A stretch of 64,000 bases of DNA from Xanthostigma xanthostigma (taxonomy: Eukaryota; Arthropoda; Insecta; Raphidioptera; Raphidiidae). The notes under the pieces were generated by a model that saw nothing but the letters and a program-made list of their open reading frames with translations, was not told the DNA's origin and did not search any database. How positions within the stretch are numbered: the first letter of the stretch is position 1; each line of letters begins with the position of its first letter. Positions 27,251 to 41,085 of this stretch are shown one piece after another. The translations under genes and the position numbers were made by a program. Location: assembly GCA_963575645.1 (NCBI GenBank), contig OY754472.1, forward strand, positions 25,731,401 through 25,795,400, read 5' to 3'.

Positions 27251-27500
27251 ATTTACTATCATTTTCACGCAGACAAGCAGTTTTTACATGCTTCAAGACA
27301 ATTGCGTGCAAATGAGTCCTCATAGGTAAAATTGCTTTATTTTACAAAGGTACGTCCATTTACACTATAACATTCAGGTTGGTACATTTTCTCAAAAGAT
27401 AATGCAAATTGATCATTTCCTATTATTTTCACGCAGACAAGCAGTTTTTACATGCTTTACGACAATTAGGTGCAAATGAGTCCTTATAGGCAAAATTGCT
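26490..27500. repeat. Direct repeat, offset 1,982 bp, left copy
   Basis: Matches 28,472-29,482. Shared rare variants are CATGTGGGTAAAG (26,516 and 28,498), GGATCATCCTCTC (26,558 and 28,540), GACAGTTAGG, GCGTGCGAATG, GAAAGTGCAAGC and a diverged monomer with ATAATGCAAATTG. The period is 12 monomers plus 2 bp. Confidence 0.83.
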
Positions 27501-28471
27501 TTATTTCATGAAGGTAAGTCTATTTACACTATAACATTCAGGTTTGGATCATTCTCTCATAAGAAAATGCAAACTTCATATTAACCATTATTTTAACGCT
27601 GACAAGCAGATTTTACATGCTATATGACAATTAGGGGCAAATGAGTCCTTATAGGCAAAATTGCTTTATTTCATCAGGGTATGTCTATTTACACTATAAC
27701 ATTCTGGTTTGGATCATTCTCTCATAAGAAAACGTAAACTGCATATTAACCATTATTTTAACGCATACAAGCAGTTTTTACATGCTTTATGACAATTAGG
27801 GGCAAATGAGTCCTTATAGGCAAAATTGCTTTCTTTCATGAAGGTAAGTCTATTTACACTATAACATTCAGGTTTGGATCATTCTCTCATAAGAAAATGC
27901 AAACTTCATATTAACCATTATTTTAACGCTGACAAGCAGTTTTTACATGCTTTACGACAATTAGGTGCAAATGAGTCTTTATAGGCAAAATTGCTTTATT
28001 TCATGTGGGTAAAGTCTATTTACACTATAACATTCAGGTTTGGATCATCCTCTCATAAGAAAATGCAAACTGCATATTAACCATTATTTTAACGCAGACA
28101 AGCAGATTTTACATGCTTCACGACAATTGCGTGCAAATGAGTCCTTATAGGCAAAATTGCTTTTTTTTACAAAGGTAAGTCTATTTACACTATAACATTC
28201 AGGTTTGGATCATTCTCTCATAAGAAAATACAATCTGCATATTAACCATTATTTAAACGCAGACAAGCAGTTTTTACATGCTTTACGACAATTAGGTGCA
28301 AATGGGTCTTTATAGGCAAAATTGCTTTATTTCATGAGTGTAAGTCTATTTACACTATAACATTCAGGTTTGGATCATTCTCTCATAAGAAAATGCAAAC
28401 TGCATATTAACCATTATTTAAACGCAGACAAGCAGTTTTTACATGCTTTACGACAATTAGGTGCAAATGAG

Positions 28472-29482
28472 TCTTTATAGGCAAAATTGCTTTATTTCAT
28501 GTGGGTAAAGTCTATTTACACTATAACATTCAGGTTTGGATCATCCTCTCATAAGAAAATGCAATCTGCATATTTACTATTATTTTCACGCAGACAAGCA
28601 GTTTTTACATGCTTCACAACAATTGCGTTCAAATGAGTCCTTATAGGCAAAATTGCTTTATTTTACAAAGGTAAGTCTATTTACACTATAACATTCAGGT
28701 TTGGATCATTCTCTCATAAGAAAATGCAAACTGCATATTTACCATTATTTTAACGCAGACAAGCAGTTTTTACATGCTTTATGACAGTTAGGGGCAAATG
28801 AGTCCTTATAGGCAAAATTGCTTTATTTCATGAAGGTAAGTCTATTTACACTATAACATTCAGGTTTGGATCATTCTCTCATAAGAAAATGCAAACTGCA
28901 TATTTACTATTATTTTCACGCAGACAAGCAGTTTTTACATGCTTCACGACAATTGCGTGCGAATGAGTCCTTATAGGCAAAATTGCTTTATTTTACAAAG
29001 GTAAGTCTATTTACACTATAACATTCAGGTTTGGATCAATCTCTCATAAGAAAGTGCAAGCTGCATATTAACTATTATTTTAACGCATACAAGCTGTTTT
29101 TACATGCTTTATGACAATTAGGTGCAAATGAGTCCTTATAGGCAAAATTGCTTTATTTTTATGAGGGTAAGTCTATTTTCACTATTACATTCAGGTTTGG
29201 ATCATTCTCTCATAAGAAAATGCAAACTGCATATTTACTATCATTTTCACGCAGACAAGCAGTTTTTACATGCTTCAAGACAATTGCGTGCAAATGAGTC
29301 CTCATAGGTAAAATTGCTTTATTTTACAAAGGTACGTCCATTTACACTATAACATTCAGGTTGGATCATTTTCTCAAAAGATAATGCAAATTGATCATTT
29401 CCTATTATTTTCACGCAGACAAGCAGTTTTTACATGCTTTACGACAATTAGGTGCAAATGAGTCCTTATAGGCCAAATTGCT
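28472..29482. repeat. Direct repeat, offset 1,982 bp, right copy
   Basis: Right partner of 26,490-27,500. It diverges where it reads AGGCCAAATTGC and TTTTCCAAAGG (near 29,470-29,495). Downstream it continues with monomers like those at 16,325-16,700. Confidence 0.82.
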
Positions 29483-30825
29483 TTATTTTCCAAAGGTAAG
29501 TCTATTTACACTATAACATTCAGGTTTGGATCATTCTCTCATAAGAAAATGCAAGCTTCATATTAACCATTATTTTAACGCTGACAAGCAGTTTTTACAT
29601 GCTTTATGACAATTAGGGGCAAATGAGTTCTTATAGGCAAAATTGCTTTATTTCATGAAGGTAAGTCTATTTACACTATAACATTCAGGTTTGGATCATT
29701 CTCTCATAAGAAAATGCAAACTGCATATTAACCATTATTTTAACGCAGACAAGCAGTTTTTACATGCTTCACGACAATTGCGTGCAAATGAGTCCTTATA
29801 GGTAAAATTGCTTTATTTTACAAAGGTAAGTCCATTTACACTATAACATTCAGGTTTGGATCATTTTCTCAAAAGATAATTCAAATTGATCATTTCCTAT
29901 TATTTTCACGCAGACAAGCAGTTTTTACATGCTTTACGACAATTAGGTGCAAATGAGTCCTTATAGGCAAAATTGCTTTATTTTACAAAGGTTAGTCTAT
30001 TTTCACTATAACATTCAGGTTTGGATCATTCTCTCATAAGAAAATGCAAACTGCATATTAACTATTATTTTAACGCATACAAGCAGTTTTTACAAGATTT
30101 ATGACAATTAGGTGCAAATGAGTCCTTATAGGCAAAATTGCTTTATTTCATCAGGGTATGTCTATTTACACTATAACATTCAGGTTTGGATCATTCTCTC
30201 ATAAGAAAATGCAAACTGCATATTAACCATTATTTTAACGCATACAAGCAGTTTTTACATGCTTTATGACAATTAGAGGCAAATGAGTCCTTATAGGCAA
30301 AATTGCTTTATTTCATGAAGGTAAGTCTATTTTTACTATAACATTCAGGTTTGGATCATTCTCTCATAAGAAAATGCAAACAGCATATAAACCATTATTT
30401 TAACGCATACAAGCAGTTTTTACATGCTTTATGACAATTAGGGGCAAATGAGTCCTTATAGGCAAAATTGCTTTATTTCATGAAGGTAAGTCTATTTACA
30501 CTATGACATTCAGCTTTGGATCATTCTCTCATAAGAAAATGCAAACTTCATATTAACCATTATTTTAACTCTGACAAGCAGTTTTTACATGCTTTATGAC
30601 AAATAGGGGCAAATGAGTCCTTATAGGCAAAATTGCTTTATTTCATGAAGGTAAGTCTATTTTAACTATAACATTCAGGTTTGGATCATTCTCTCATAAG
30701 AAAATGCAAACTGCATATTAACCATTATTTTAACGCAGACAAGCAGATTTTACATGCTTCTCGACAATTGCGTGCAAATAAGTCCTTATAGGCAAAATTG
30801 CTTTTTTTTACAAAGGTAAGTCTAT

Positions 30826-32805
30826 TTACACTATAACATTCAGGTTTGGATCATTCTCTCATAAGAAAATACAAACTGCATATTAACCATTATTTAAACG
30901 CAGACAAGCAGTTTTTACATGCTTTACGACAATTAGGTGCAAATGAGTCTTTATAGGCAAAATTGCTTAATTTCATGAGTGTAAGTCTATTTACACTATA
31001 ACATTCAGGTTTGGATCATTCTCTCATAAGAAAATGCAAACTGCATATTTACTATCATTTTCACACAGACATGCAGTTTTTACATGCTTCACGACAATTG
31101 CGTGCAAATTAGTCCTTATAGGCAAAATTGCTTTATTTCATCAGGGTATGTCTATTTACACTATAACATTCAGGTTTGGATCATTCTCTCATAAGAAAAT
31201 GCAAACTGCATATTAACCATTATTTTAACGCATACAAACAGTTTTTACATGCTTTATGACAATTAGAGGCAAATGAGTCCTTATAGGCAAAATTGCTTTA
31301 TTTCATGAAGGTAAGTCTATTTTTACTATAACATTCAGGTTTGGATCATTCTCTCATAAGAAAATACAAACTGCATATTAACCATTATTTAAACGCAGAC
31401 AAGCAGTATTTACATGCTTTACGACAATTAGGTGCAAATGAGTCTTTATACGCAAAATTGCTTTATTTCATAAGTGTAAGTCTATTTACACTATAACATT
31501 CAGGTTTGGAGCATTCTCTCATAAGAAAATGCAAACTGCATATTAACCATTATTTAAACGCAGACAAGTAGTTTTTACATGCTTCACGACAATTGCGTGC
31601 AAATTAGTCCTTATAGGCAAAATTGCTTTATTTCATCAGGGTATGTCTATTTACACTATAACATTCAGGTTTGGATCATTTTCTCATAAGAAAATGCAAA
31701 CTGCATATTAACCATTATTTTAACGCATACAAACAGTTTTTACATGCTTTATGACAATTAGAGGCAAATGAGTCCTTATAGGCAAACTTGCTTTATTTCA
31801 TGAAGGTAAGTCTATTTTTACTATAACATTCAGGTTTGGATCATTCTCTCATAAGAAAATACAAACTGCATATTAACCATTATTTAAACGCAGACAAGCA
31901 GTTTTTACATGCTTTACGACAATTAGGTGCAAATGAGTCTTTATAGGCAAAATTGCTTTATTTCATGAGTTGAAGTCTATTTACACTATAACATTCAGGT
32001 TTAGATCATTCTCTCATAAGAAAATGCAAACTGCATATTAACTATTATTTTAACGCATACAAGCAGTTTTTACAAGCTTTATGACAATTAGGTGCAAATG
32101 AGTCCTTATAGGCAAAATTGCTTTATTTCATCAGGGTATGTCTATTTACACTATAACATTCAGGTTTGGATCATTCTCTCATAAGAAAATGCAAACTGCA
32201 TATTAACCATTATTTTAACGCATACAAGCAGTTTTTACATGCTTTATGACAATTAGAGGCAAATGAGTCCTTATAGGCAAAATTGCTTTATTTCATGAAG
32301 GTAAGTCTTTTTACACTATACCATTCAGGTTTGGATCATTCTCTCATAAGAAAATGCAAACTGCATATTAACCATTATTTTAACGCAGACAAGCAGTTTT
32401 TACATGCTTCACGACAATTGCGTGCAAATGAGTCCTTATAGGCAAAATTGCTTTATTTCATGAAGGTAAGTCTATTTACACTATAACATTCAGGTTTGGA
32501 TCATTCTCTCATAAGAAAATGCAAACTTCATATTAACCATTATTTTAACGCTGACAAGCAGTTTTTACATGCTTTATGACAATTAGGGGCAAATGAGTCC
32601 TTATAGGCAAAATTGCTTTATTTCATGAAGGTAATTCTATTTACACTATAACATTCAGGTTTGGATCATTCTCTCATAAGAAAATGCAAACTGCATATTA
32701 ACCATTATTTTAACGCAGACAAGCAGATTTTACATGCTTCACGACATTTGCGTGCAAATAAGTCCTTATAGGCAAAATTGCTTTTTTTTACAAAGGTAAG
32801 TCTAT
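30826..32805. repeat. 12-monomer HOR unit (1,980 bp), distant copy without 9-bp duplication
   Basis: Same monomer order as 16,940-18,919, at an offset of about 13,886. It lacks the 9-bp duplication, and another partial unit follows 1,980 bp downstream. The segment before it (about 30,200-30,860) matches 15,660-16,320 at an offset of 14,546, including the GCAAACAGCATATAAACC variant (15,831 and 30,377). Four monomers present at 16,325-16,980 are absent at the junction. Confidence 0.82.
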
Positions 32806-33801
32806 TTACACTATAACAATCAGGTTTGGATCATTCTCTCATAAGAAAATACAAACTGCATATTAACCATTATTTAAACGCAGACAAGCAGTTTTTACAT
32901 GCTTTACGACAATTAGGTGCAAATGAGTTTTTATAGGCAAAATTGCTTTATTTCATGAAGGTAAGTCTATTTACACTATAACATTCAGGTTTGGATCATT
33001 CTCTCATAAGAAAATGCAAACTGCATATTTACTATCATTTTCACACAGACAAGCAGTTTTTACATGCTTCACGACAATTGCGTGCAAATTAGTCCTTATA
33101 GGCAAAATTGCTTTATTTCATCAGAGTATGTCTATTTACACTATAACATTCAGGTTTGGATCATTCTCTCATAAGAAAATGCAAACTGCATATTAACCAT
33201 TATTTTAACGCATACAAACAGTTTTTACATGCTTTATGACAATTAGAGGCAAATGAGTCCTTATAGGCAATATTGCTTTATTTCATGAAGGTAAGTCTAT
33301 TTTTACTATAACAGTCAGGTTTGGATCATTCTCTCATAAGAAGATACAAACTGCATATTAACCATTATTTAAACGCAGACAAGCAGTTTTTACATGCTTT
33401 ACGACAATTAGGTGCAAATGAGTCTTTATAGGCAAAATTGCTTTATTTCATGAGTGTAAGTCTATTTACACTATAACATTCAGGTTTGGATCATTCTCCC
33501 ATAAGAAAATGCAAACTGAATATTAACTATTATTTTAACGCATACAAGCAGTTTTTACAAGCTTTATGACAATTAGGTGCAAATGAGTCCTTATAGGCAA
33601 AATTGCTTTATTTCATGAAGGTAAGTCTATTTACACTATAACATTCAGGTTTAGATCATTCTCTCATAAGAAAATGCAAACTGCATATTAACCATTATTT
33701 TAACGCATACAAGCAGTTTTTACATGCTTTATGACAATTAGGGACAAATGAGTCCTTATAGGCAAAATTGCTTTATTTCAAGAAGGTAAGTCTATTTACA
33801 C

Positions 33802-36290
33802 TATAACATTCAGGTTTGGATCATTCTCTCATAAGAAAATGCAAACTGCATATTAACCATTATTTAAACGCAGACAAGCAGTTTTTACATGCTTCACGAC
33901 AATTGCGTGCAAATGAGTCCTTTAAGGCTAAATTGCTTTATTTTACAAAGGTAAGTCTATTTTCACTATACCATTCAGGTTTGGATCATTCTCTCATAAG
34001 AAAATGCAAACTGCATATTAACTATTATTTTAACGCATACAAGCAGTTTTTACAAGCTTTATGACAATTAGGTGCAAATGAGTCCTTATAGGCAAAATTG
34101 CTTTATTTCATCAGGGTATGTCTATTTACACTATAACATTCAGGTTTGGATCATTCTCTCATAAGAAAATGCAAACTGCATATTAACCATTATTTTAACG
34201 CATACAAGCAGTTTTTACATGCTTTATGACAATTAGGGGCAAATGAGTCCTTATATGCAAAATTGCTTTATTTCATGAAGGTAAGTCTATTTACACTATA
34301 ACATTCAGGTTTGGATCATTCTCTCATAAGAAAATGCAAACTGCATATTAACCATTATTTTAACGCATACAAGCAGTTTTTACATGCTTTATGACAATTA
34401 GGGGCAAATGAGCCCTTATAGGCAAAATTGCTTTATTTCATGAAGGTAAGTCTATTTACACTATAACATTCAGGTTTGGATCATTCTCTCATAAGAAAAT
34501 GCAAACTTCATATTAACCATTATTTTAACGCTGACAAGCAGTTTTTACATGCTTTATGACAATTAGGGGCAAATGAGTCCTTATAGGCAAAATTGCTTTA
34601 TTTCATGAAGGTAAGTCTATTTACACTATAACATTCAGGTTTGGATCATTCTCTCATAAGAAAATGCAAACTGCATATTAACCATTATTTTAACGCAGAC
34701 AAGCAGATTTTACATGCTTCACGACAATTGCGTGCAAATGAGTCCTTATAGGCAAAATTGCTTTATTTCATGAGTGTAAGTCTATTTACACTATAACATT
34801 CAGGGTTGGATCATTCTCTCATAAGAAAATGCAAACTGCATATTTACTATCATTTTCACACAGACAAGCAGTTTTTACATGCTTCACGACAATTGCGTGC
34901 AAATTAGTCCTTATAGGCAAAATTGCTTTATTTTACAAAGGTAAGTTTGTTTACACTATAACATTCAGGTTTGGATCATTCTCTCATAAGAAAATACAAA
35001 CTGCATATTAACCATTATTTAAACGCAGACAAGCAGTTTTTACATGCTTTACGACAATTAGGTGCAAATGAGTCTTTATAGGCAAAATTGCTTTATTTCA
35101 TGAGTGTAAGTCTATTTACACTATAACATTCAGGTTTGGATCATTAACTCATAAGAAAATGCAAACTGCATATTAACCATTATTTTAACGCATACAAGCA
35201 GTTTTTACAAGCTTTATGACAATTAGGTGCAAATGAGTCCTTATAGGCAAAATTGCTTTATTTCATGAAGGTAAGTCTATTTTTACTATACATTCAGCTT
35301 TGGATCATTCTCTCATAAGAAAATGCAAACTGCATATTAACCATTATTTTAACGCATACAAGCAGTTTTTACATGCTTTATGACAATTAGAAGCAAATGA
35401 GTCCTTATAGGCAAAATTGCTTTATTTCATTAAGGTAAGTCTATTTACACTATAACATTCAGGTTTAGATCATTCTCTCATAAGAAAATGCAAACTGCAT
35501 ATTAACCATTATTTTAACGCATACAAGCAGTTTTTACATGCTTTATGACAATTAGGGACAAATGAGTCCTTATAGGCAAAATTGCTTTATTTCATGAAGG
35601 TAAGTCTATTTACACTATAACATTCAGGTTTGGATCATTCTCTCATAAGAAAATGCAAACTGCATATGAACCACTATCTAAACGCAGACAAGCAGTTTTT
35701 ACATGCTTCACGACAATTGCGTGCAAATGAGTCCTTATAGGCAAAATTGCTTTATTTTACAAAGGTAAGTCTATTTTCACTATACCATTCAGGTTTGGAT
35801 CATTCTCTCATAAGAAAATGCAAACTGAATATTAACTATTATTTTAACGCATACAAGCAGTTTTTACAAGCTTTATGACAATTAGGTGCAAATGAGTCCT
35901 TATAGGCAAAATTGCTTTATTTCATCAGGGTATGTCTATTTACACTATAACATTCAGGTTTGGATCATTCTCTCATAAGAAAATGCAAACTGCATTATAA
36001 CCATTATTTTAACGCATACAAGCAGTTTTTACATGCTTTATGACAATTAGGGGCAAATAAGTCCTTATAGGCAAAATTGCTTTATTTCATGAAGGTAAGT
36101 CTATTTACACTATAACATTCAGGTTTGGATCATTCTCTCATAAGAAAATGCAAACTTCATATTAACCATTATTTTAACGCTGACAAGCAGTTTTTACATG
36201 CTTTATGACAATTAGGGGCAAATGAGTCCTTATAGGCAAAATTGCTTTATTTCATCAGGGTATGTCTATTTACACTATAACATTCAGGTT
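33802..36290. repeat. 4-kb block, partial third copy with two monomers lost
   Basis: Aligned to 11,665 to about 14,480, the offset falls from 22,137 to about 21,971 near 34,760 and then to 21,807 near 35,430. Each step is one monomer, so two single-monomer deletions separate this copy from the others. The first joins a GCGTGCAAATGAG monomer directly to a CATGAGTGTAAG monomer. The copy ends at the M/R domain junction. Confidence 0.82.
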
Positions 36291-37619
36291 TGGATAATTC
36301 TCTCATAAGAAAATGCAAACTGCATATTAACTATTATTTTAACGCATACAAGCTGTTTTTACATGCTTTATGACAATTAGGTGCAAATGAGTCCTTATAG
36401 GCAAAATTGCTTTATTTCATGAGGGTAAGTCTGTTTTCACTATTACATTCAGGTTTGGATCATTCCCTCATAAGAAAATGCAAACTGCTTATTTACTATC
36501 ATTTTCACGCAGACAAGCAGTTTTTACATGTTTTACGACAATAAGGTGCAAATAAGTCTTAATAGGCAAAATTGCTTTATTTCATGAGAGTAAGTCTATT
36601 TACACTATAACATTAAGGTTTGGATCAATCTCTCATAAGAAAATGCAAACTGCATATTAACCATTATTTAAACGCAGACAAGCAGTTTTTACATGCTTTA
36701 CGACAATTAGGTGCAAATGAGTCTTTATAGGCAAAATTGCTTTATTTCATGAGGGTAAGTCTATTTACACTATTACATTCAGGTTTGGATCATTCTCTCA
36801 TAAGAAAATGCAAACTGCATATTTACTATCATTTTCACGCAGACAAGCAGTTTTTACATGCTTTACGACAATTAGGTGCAAATGAGTCCTTACAGACAAA
36901 ATTGCTTTATTTTTCAAAGGTAAGTCTATTTTCACTATAACATTCAGGTTTGGTTCATTCTCTCATAAGAAAATGCAAACTGCATATTAACTATTATTTA
37001 ACGCATACAAGCAGTTTTTACAAGCTTTATGACAATTAGGTGCAAATGAGTCCTTATAGCCAAAATTGCTTTATTTCATGAGGGTAAGTCTATTTACACT
37101 ATAACATTCAGGTTTGGATCATTTTCTCATAAGAAAATGCAAACTGCATATTTACTATCATTTTCACGCAGACAAGCAGTTTTTACATGCTTCACGACAA
37201 TTGCGTGCAAATGAGTCCTTATAGGCAAAATTGCTTTATTTTACAAAGGTTAGTCTATTTACACTATAACATTCAGGTTTGGATTATTCTCTCATAAGAA
37301 AATGCAAACTGCATATTAACCATTATTTTAACGCAGACAAGCAGTTTTTACATGCTTTACGACAATTGCGCGCAAATGTGTCCTTATAGGCAAAATTGCT
37401 TTATTTTACAAAGGTATGTCTATTTACACTATAACATTCAGGTTTGGATCAATCTCTCATAAGAGAATGCAAGCTGCATATTAACTATTATTTTAACGCT
37501 TACAAGCTGTTTTTACATGCTTTATGACAATTAGGTGCAAATGAGCCCTTATAGGCAAAATTGCTTTATTTCATGAGGGTAAGTCTATTTTCAATATTAT
37601 ATTCAGGTTTGGATCATTC

Positions 37620-40600
37620 TCTCATAAGAAAATGCAAACTGCATATTAACCATTATTTTAACGCATACAAGCAGTTTTCACATGCTTTATGACAATTAGG
37701 GGCAAATGAGTCCTTATAGGCAAAATTGCTTTATTTCATGAAGGTAAGTCTATCTACTCTATAACATTCAGGTTTGGATCATTCTCTCATAAGAAAATGC
37801 AAACTTCATATTAACCATTATTTTAACGCTGACAAGCAGTTTTTACATGCTTTATGACAATTAGGGGCAAATGAGTCCTTATAGGCAAAATTGCTTTATT
37901 TCATGAAGGTAAGTCTATTTACACTATAACATTCAGGTTTGGATCATTCTCTCATAAGAAAATGCAAACTGCATATTTACTATCATTTCACGCAGACAAG
38001 CAGTTTTTACATGTTTTACGACAATAAGGTGCAAATAAGTCTTAATAGGCAAAATTGCTTTATTTCATGAGGGTAAGTCTATTTACACTATAACATTCAG
38101 GTTTGGATCATTCTCTCATAAGAAAATGCAAACTGCATATTAACCATTATTTTAACGCAGACAAGCAGTTTTTACATGCTTCACGACAAATGCGTGCAAA
38201 TGAGTCCTTATAGGCAAAATTGCTTAATTTTACAAAGGTAAGTCTATTTACACTATAACATTCAGGTTTGGATCATTCTCTCATAAGAAAATGCAAACTT
38301 CATATTAACCATTATTTTAACGCATACAAGCAGTTTTTACATGCTTTATGACAATTAGGGGCAAATGAGTCCCTATAGGCAAAATTGCTTTATTTCATGA
38401 AGGTAAGTCTATTTACACTATAACATTCAGGTTTGGATCATTCTCTCATAAGAAAGTGCAAACTGCATATTAACCATTATTTTATCGCAGACAAGCAGTT
38501 TTTACATGCTTCACGACAATTGCGTGCAAATGAGTCCTTATAGGCAAAATTGCTTTTTTTTACAAAGGTAAGTCTATTTACACTATAACATTCAGGTTTG
38601 GATCATTCTCTCATAAGAAAATGCAAACTGCATATTAACCATTATTTAAACGCAGACAAGCAGTTTTTACATGCTTTACGACAATTAGGTGCAAATGAGT
38701 CTTTATAGGCAAAATTGCTTTATTTCATGACTGTAAGTCTATTTACACTATAATATTCAGGTTTGGATCATTCTCTCATAAGAAAATGCAAACTGCATAT
38801 TGACTATCATTTTCACGCTGACAAGCAGTTTTTACATGCTTCACGACAATTGCGTGCAAATAAGTCCTTATAGGCAAAATTGCTTTATTTCATGAAGGTA
38901 AGTCTATTTACACTATAACATTCAAGTTTGGATCATTCTCTCATAAGAAAATGCAAACTGCATATTAACCATTATTGTAACGCATACAAGCAGTTTTTAC
39001 ATGCTTTATGATAATTAGAGGCAAATGAGTCCTTATAGGCAAAAATGCTTTATTTTATGAAGGTAAGTCTATTTTTACTATAACATTCAGGTTTGGATCA
39101 TTCCCTCATAAGAAAATGCAAACTGCATATTAACCATTATTTTAACGCATACAAAGCAGTTTTTACATGCTTTATGACAATTAGGGGTAAATGAGTCTTT
39201 ATAGGCAAAATTGCTTTATTTCATGAAGGTAAGTCTATTTTCACTATAACATTCAGGTTTGGATCATTCTCTCATTAGAAAATGCAAACTTCATATTAAC
39301 CATTATTTAAACGCTGACAAACAGTTTTTACATGCTTTATGACAATTAGGGGAAATGAGTCTTTATAGGCAAAATTGCTTTATTTCATGAAGGTAAGTCT
39401 ATTTACACTATAACATTCAGGTTTGGATCATTCTCTCATAAGAAAATGCAAACTGCATATTAACCATCATTTAAACGCAGACAAGCAGTTTTTACATGCT
39501 TTACGACAATTAGGTGCAAATAAGTCTTTATAGGCAAAATTGCTTTATTTCATGAGTGTAAGTCTATATTCACTATTACATTCAGGTTTGGATCATTCTC
39601 TCATAAGAAAATGCAAACTGCATATTATTTACTATCATTTTCACGCAGACAAGCAGTTTTTACATGCTTCACGACAAGTGCGTGCAAATAAGTCCTTATA
39701 GGCAAAATTGCTTTATTTTACAAAGGTAAGTCTATTTACACTATAACATTCAGGTTTGGATCAATCTCTCATAAGAAAATGCAAGCTGCATATTAACTAT
39801 TATTTTAACGCATACAAGCTGCTTTTACATGCTTTATGACAATTAGGTGCAAATGAGTCCTTATAGGCAAAATTGCTTTATTTCATGAGGGTAAGTCTAT
39901 ATTCACTATTACATTCAGGTTTGGATCATTCTCTCATAAGAAAATGCAAACTGCATATTTACTATCATTTCACGCAGACAAGCAGTTTTTACATGTTTTA
40001 CGACAATAAGGTGCAAATAAGTCTTAATAGGCAAAATTGCTTTATTTCATGAGGGTAAGTCTATTTACACTATAACATTCAGGTTTGGATCAATCTCTCA
40101 TAAGAAAATGCAAACTGCATATTAACCATTATTTAAACGCAGACAAGCAGTTTTTACATGCTTTACGACAATTAAGTGCAAATGAGTCTTTATAGGCAAA
40201 ATTGCTTTATTTCATGAGGGTAAGTCTATTTACACTATAACATTCGGGTTTGGATCATTCTCTCATAAGAAAATGCAAACTGCATATTTACTATCATTTT
40301 CACGCAGACAAGCAGTTTTTACATGCTTCACGACAATTGCGTGCAAATGAGTCCTTATAGGCAAAATTGCTTTATTTTACAAAGGTAAGTCTATTTACAC
40401 TATAACATTCAGGTTTGGATCATTCTCTCATAAGAAAATGCAAACTGCATATTAACCATTATTTTAACGCAGACAAGCAGTTTTTACATGCTTCACGACA
40501 ATTGCGTGCAAATGAGTCCTTATAGGCAAAATTGCTTTATTTTACAAAGGTAAGTCCATTTACACTATAACATTCAGGTTTGGATCATTTTCTCAAAAGA

Positions 40601-41085
40601 TAATTCAAATTAATCATTTCCTATTATTTTCACGCAGACAAGCAGTTTTTACATGCTTTATGACAATTAGAGGCAAATGAGTCCTTATAGGCAAAATTGC
40701 TTTATTTCATGAAGGTAAATCTATTTTTACTATAACATTCAGGTTTGGGTCATTCTCTCATAAGAAAATGCAAGCTGCATATTAACTATTATTTTAACGC
40801 ATACAAGCTGTTTTTACATGCTTTATGACAATTAGGTGCAAATGAGTGCTTATAGGCAAAATTGTTTTATTTCACAAAGGTAAGTCTACTTTCACTATAT
40901 AATTCAGGTTTGGATCATTCTCTCATAAGAAAATGCAAACTGCATATTAACCATTATTTTATCGCAGACAAGCAGTTTTTACATGCTTCACGACAATTGC
41001 GTGCAAATAAGTCCTTATAGGCAAAATTGCTTTATTTCATGAAGGTAAGTCTATTTACACTATAACATTCAAGTTTGGATAATTC
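37620..41085. repeat. 3,466-bp HOR unit, copy 1 (21 monomers)
   Basis: Landmarks repeat at an offset of 3,466 bp: CAGTTTTCACATG (37,673 to 41,139), the ACAATAAGGTG monomer (37,974 to 41,440, and 39,956 to 43,422), the ATTATTTACTATC 3-bp insertion (39,625 to 43,091) and ACAAAGCAG (39,152 to 42,618). The length is 21 monomers plus 1 bp. The last part (about 40,930-41,085) fuses a monomer like that near 1,500-1,620 directly to one like 6,250, skipping what lies between them in domain L. Confidence 0.85.

Larger units (their letters stand above)
7724..36290. repeat. Domain M: middle HOR domain built on 10-12-monomer units
   Basis: About 173 monomers with markers rare or absent in L and R: AAATACAAACTGC, CATCAGGGTATGTC, GAGTGTAAGTC, GAGTTGAAGTC, CACACAGAC and CATACAAACAG. 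Local repetition is at 1,814 bp (11 monomers), 1,980 to 1,989 bp (12) and 1,659 bp (10). On top of this, a 4-kb block is copied 11,575 bp downstream and partly a third time at about 33.8-36.3 kb. The left edge is a shift from L-type to M-type variants at about 7,724. The right edge near 36,290 is a return to TACAAGCTG and GTCTGTTTTC variants. No non-satellite sequence was seen. Confidence 0.8.

Noticed and set aside
27395..27405. Octamer-like ATGCAAAT at about 27,400 and 29,380
   Set aside because: It occurs in only two copies of the diverged monomer and comes from one base change; no evidence of regulatory use in a repeat array.
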